DNA of 42,818 nucleotides, taken from Synergistaceae bacterium. Its GTDB lineage: Bacteria; Synergistota; Synergistia; Synergistales; Aminobacteriaceae. This document shows, one piece after another, positions 42,011 to 42,818 of this stretch. Location: positions 3,370 through 46,187 of the forward strand of contig JALHFZ010000009.1 of the NCBI GenBank assembly GCA_022837505.1, read 5' to 3'. The position numbers and the translations under genes were made by a program. The notes under the pieces were generated by a model. The model saw only the letters and a program-made list of their open reading frames with translations, ran no database searches and had not been told where the DNA came from. Within the stretch, counting starts at the first letter, position 1. Every line of letters starts with the position of its first letter.

Positions 42011-42818
42011 TGAGCTTCCCCCGAAAAGCTGGACACAGAATCATGCCCGCAATCTTTCTTTTTCATAGTTTTCCGGGGTTTTGTACCCCAGTCCTGAATG
42101 TAGACGCTTCCGACTGTAAAATATCTCTATATACCTGAAGATATCCGACTTCGCCTCAGCCCTCGTTTTGTATTTTTTCCTGGCGTAGATGCACTCCGTT
42201 TTTAATGTCCCGAAGAAGCTTTCCATGGGCGCATTGTCCCAGCAATTCCCTTTTCAGCTCATAGAGCCTATGATCCCGTTTGCCCAGAGTTGCCGTTGAT
42301 AGTCATGGCTCGTATACTGCCGGCCCCGATCTGAATGAAGGATCAATCCTTTGGGCGGATTCCTTTTCTCTATTGCCCGTGAGAGCGCCTTCGACACCAA
42401 TGCCGTATCGATCCGTTCGCTTGCCGACCATCCAACGATGATAATGGAGGAGAGGTCCATCACTGCCGCTACGTAAAGCCATCCTTCTTCCGTGGCACAG
42501 TAGGTGATGTCAGATACCCATTTCCGATTCGGCTCCCAGACTGCAAAATTCCGATTCAATCTATTCGGCAATACGGGATTGCTGTGATTAGAATCTGTGG
42601 TAAGAGTCCATTTGCGCTTTTCCATCCCCGGATGCCTTCTTCCTTCATAATCCGTTCCAGACGGTGTTTGCCACATCCTTTCCCTTCATCCTGCAATGCC
42701 CGGTAGATCCTCGGACTCCCGTAAGTTTTTCGGCTGTCCTCGTGAATTCGCCCAATGGCCTTCACGAGCTCGCTTCGCTCCCGGCCGCCACCGCCTGGCC
42801 CGCCGGGTTCAGGGTAAT
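42011..42818 (-). mobile_element. IS3-family insertion sequence (partial, continues past the window)
   Basis: The element's 3' end is at about 42011, where TGAGCTTCCCCCGAAAAGCT fits a TG-starting IS3-type terminal repeat. The transposase reads on the minus strand and extends beyond the window end. The opposite terminal repeat and any target-site duplication are not visible. It is broken and probably inactive. Confidence 0.82.
42041..42818 (-). pseudogene. IS3-family transposase OrfB, broken
   Basis: The integrase-type transposase is visible in three pieces. The N-terminal part (to about 42620) reads SRKTYGSPRIYRAL in one frame; the next part reads TLTTDSNHSNP, WVSDITY and LILHSDRGRQYTS in another, so a one-base frameshift lies near 42615-42625. 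In the second frame a TGA at 42254-42256 interrupts SMS-KGNCWDNAPMESFF, where an arginine codon CGA would be expected. The DDE residues (WVSDITY, HSDRG, MESF) are all present. The upstream end of the gene is outside the window. Confidence 0.87.

Noticed and set aside
41793..42068. 91-codon frame across the GTAC repeat
   Set aside because: No ribosome-binding site at its start, odd composition, and it ends inside the insertion sequence; the strong site at 41990 favours a start at 42003.

Overview
The window is about 42.8 kb of GC-rich bacterial chromosome with short intergenic gaps, many GTG/TTG starts and overlapping start/stop codons. The combination of ctsR next to clpC, a TrmD fused to a second RNA methyltransferase domain, a polyamine set, several peptide/amino-acid hydrolases and a BMP-type nucleoside ABC importer suggests an anaerobic, amino-acid-fermenting bacterium, probably of the Synergistota (inference from gene content; no 16S gene is present).

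Layout. 1-2.8 kb: the end of an ABC importer operon (ATPase cut by the window edge, two permeases). 2.8-5.1 kb: a DEAD-box RNA helicase behind a leader that contains a terminator hairpin, then a convergent cold-shock protein gene. 5.2-6.5 kb: an MFS transporter broken by a one-base frameshift. 6.6-11 kb: ABC-F protein, secreted DUF2993-like protein, metallo-beta-lactamase-fold hydrolase and L,D-transpeptidase. 11-14.4 kb: amino-acid decarboxylase, spermidine synthase and carbamate kinase. 14.4-18.6 kb: an abgABT-like operon (two M20 hydrolases and an AbgT transporter). 18.8-19.5 kb: speD and tRNA-Ala(GGC). 19.5-22.7 kb: NhaC antiporter, small membrane protein and transaldolase. 22.8-26.8 kb: ctsR-clpC-SDH serine protease, with a CtsR-like operator in the promoter and no mcsA/mcsB. 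26.9-29.3 kb: plsY and a degenerate ADP-forming acyl-CoA synthetase. 29.5 kb: tRNA-Leu with an unusual AAG anticodon. 29.7-34.2 kb: the ylxM-ffh-rpsP-khpA-rimM-trmD-rplS operon behind a consensus promoter. 34.3-36.6 kb: LUD-domain protein, an asparaginase-like protein without the usual nucleophile, and a PPC/DUF296 protein. 36.6-38 kb: LysR regulator and YbaK deacylase. 38.1-40 kb: overlapping XRE regulator, ImmA/IrrE-type protease and Elp3-like radical SAM genes. 40-41.8 kb: RpiR regulator and two small cupins, one with a 45-bp duplication of its own translation start. 41.8 kb to the end: a 9-bp GTAC repeat, a gene start cut off by an insertion sequence, and a decayed IS3-family transposase.

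The genes group into functional modules: RNA/ribosome maturation and protein targeting (helicase, Csp, ABC-F, ffh operon), polyamine synthesis (decarboxylase, SpeE, SpeD), uptake and hydrolysis of N-acyl amino acids or small peptides, and protein quality control (CtsR/ClpC/SDH). The best leads for new biology are the XRE-ImmA-radical SAM operon, the asparaginase-like protein beside the LUD protein, the helicase leader, the acyl-CoA synthetase without its ligase-domain active-site segment, and the TrmD fusion. No CRISPR array, prophage or clear defence island was seen.
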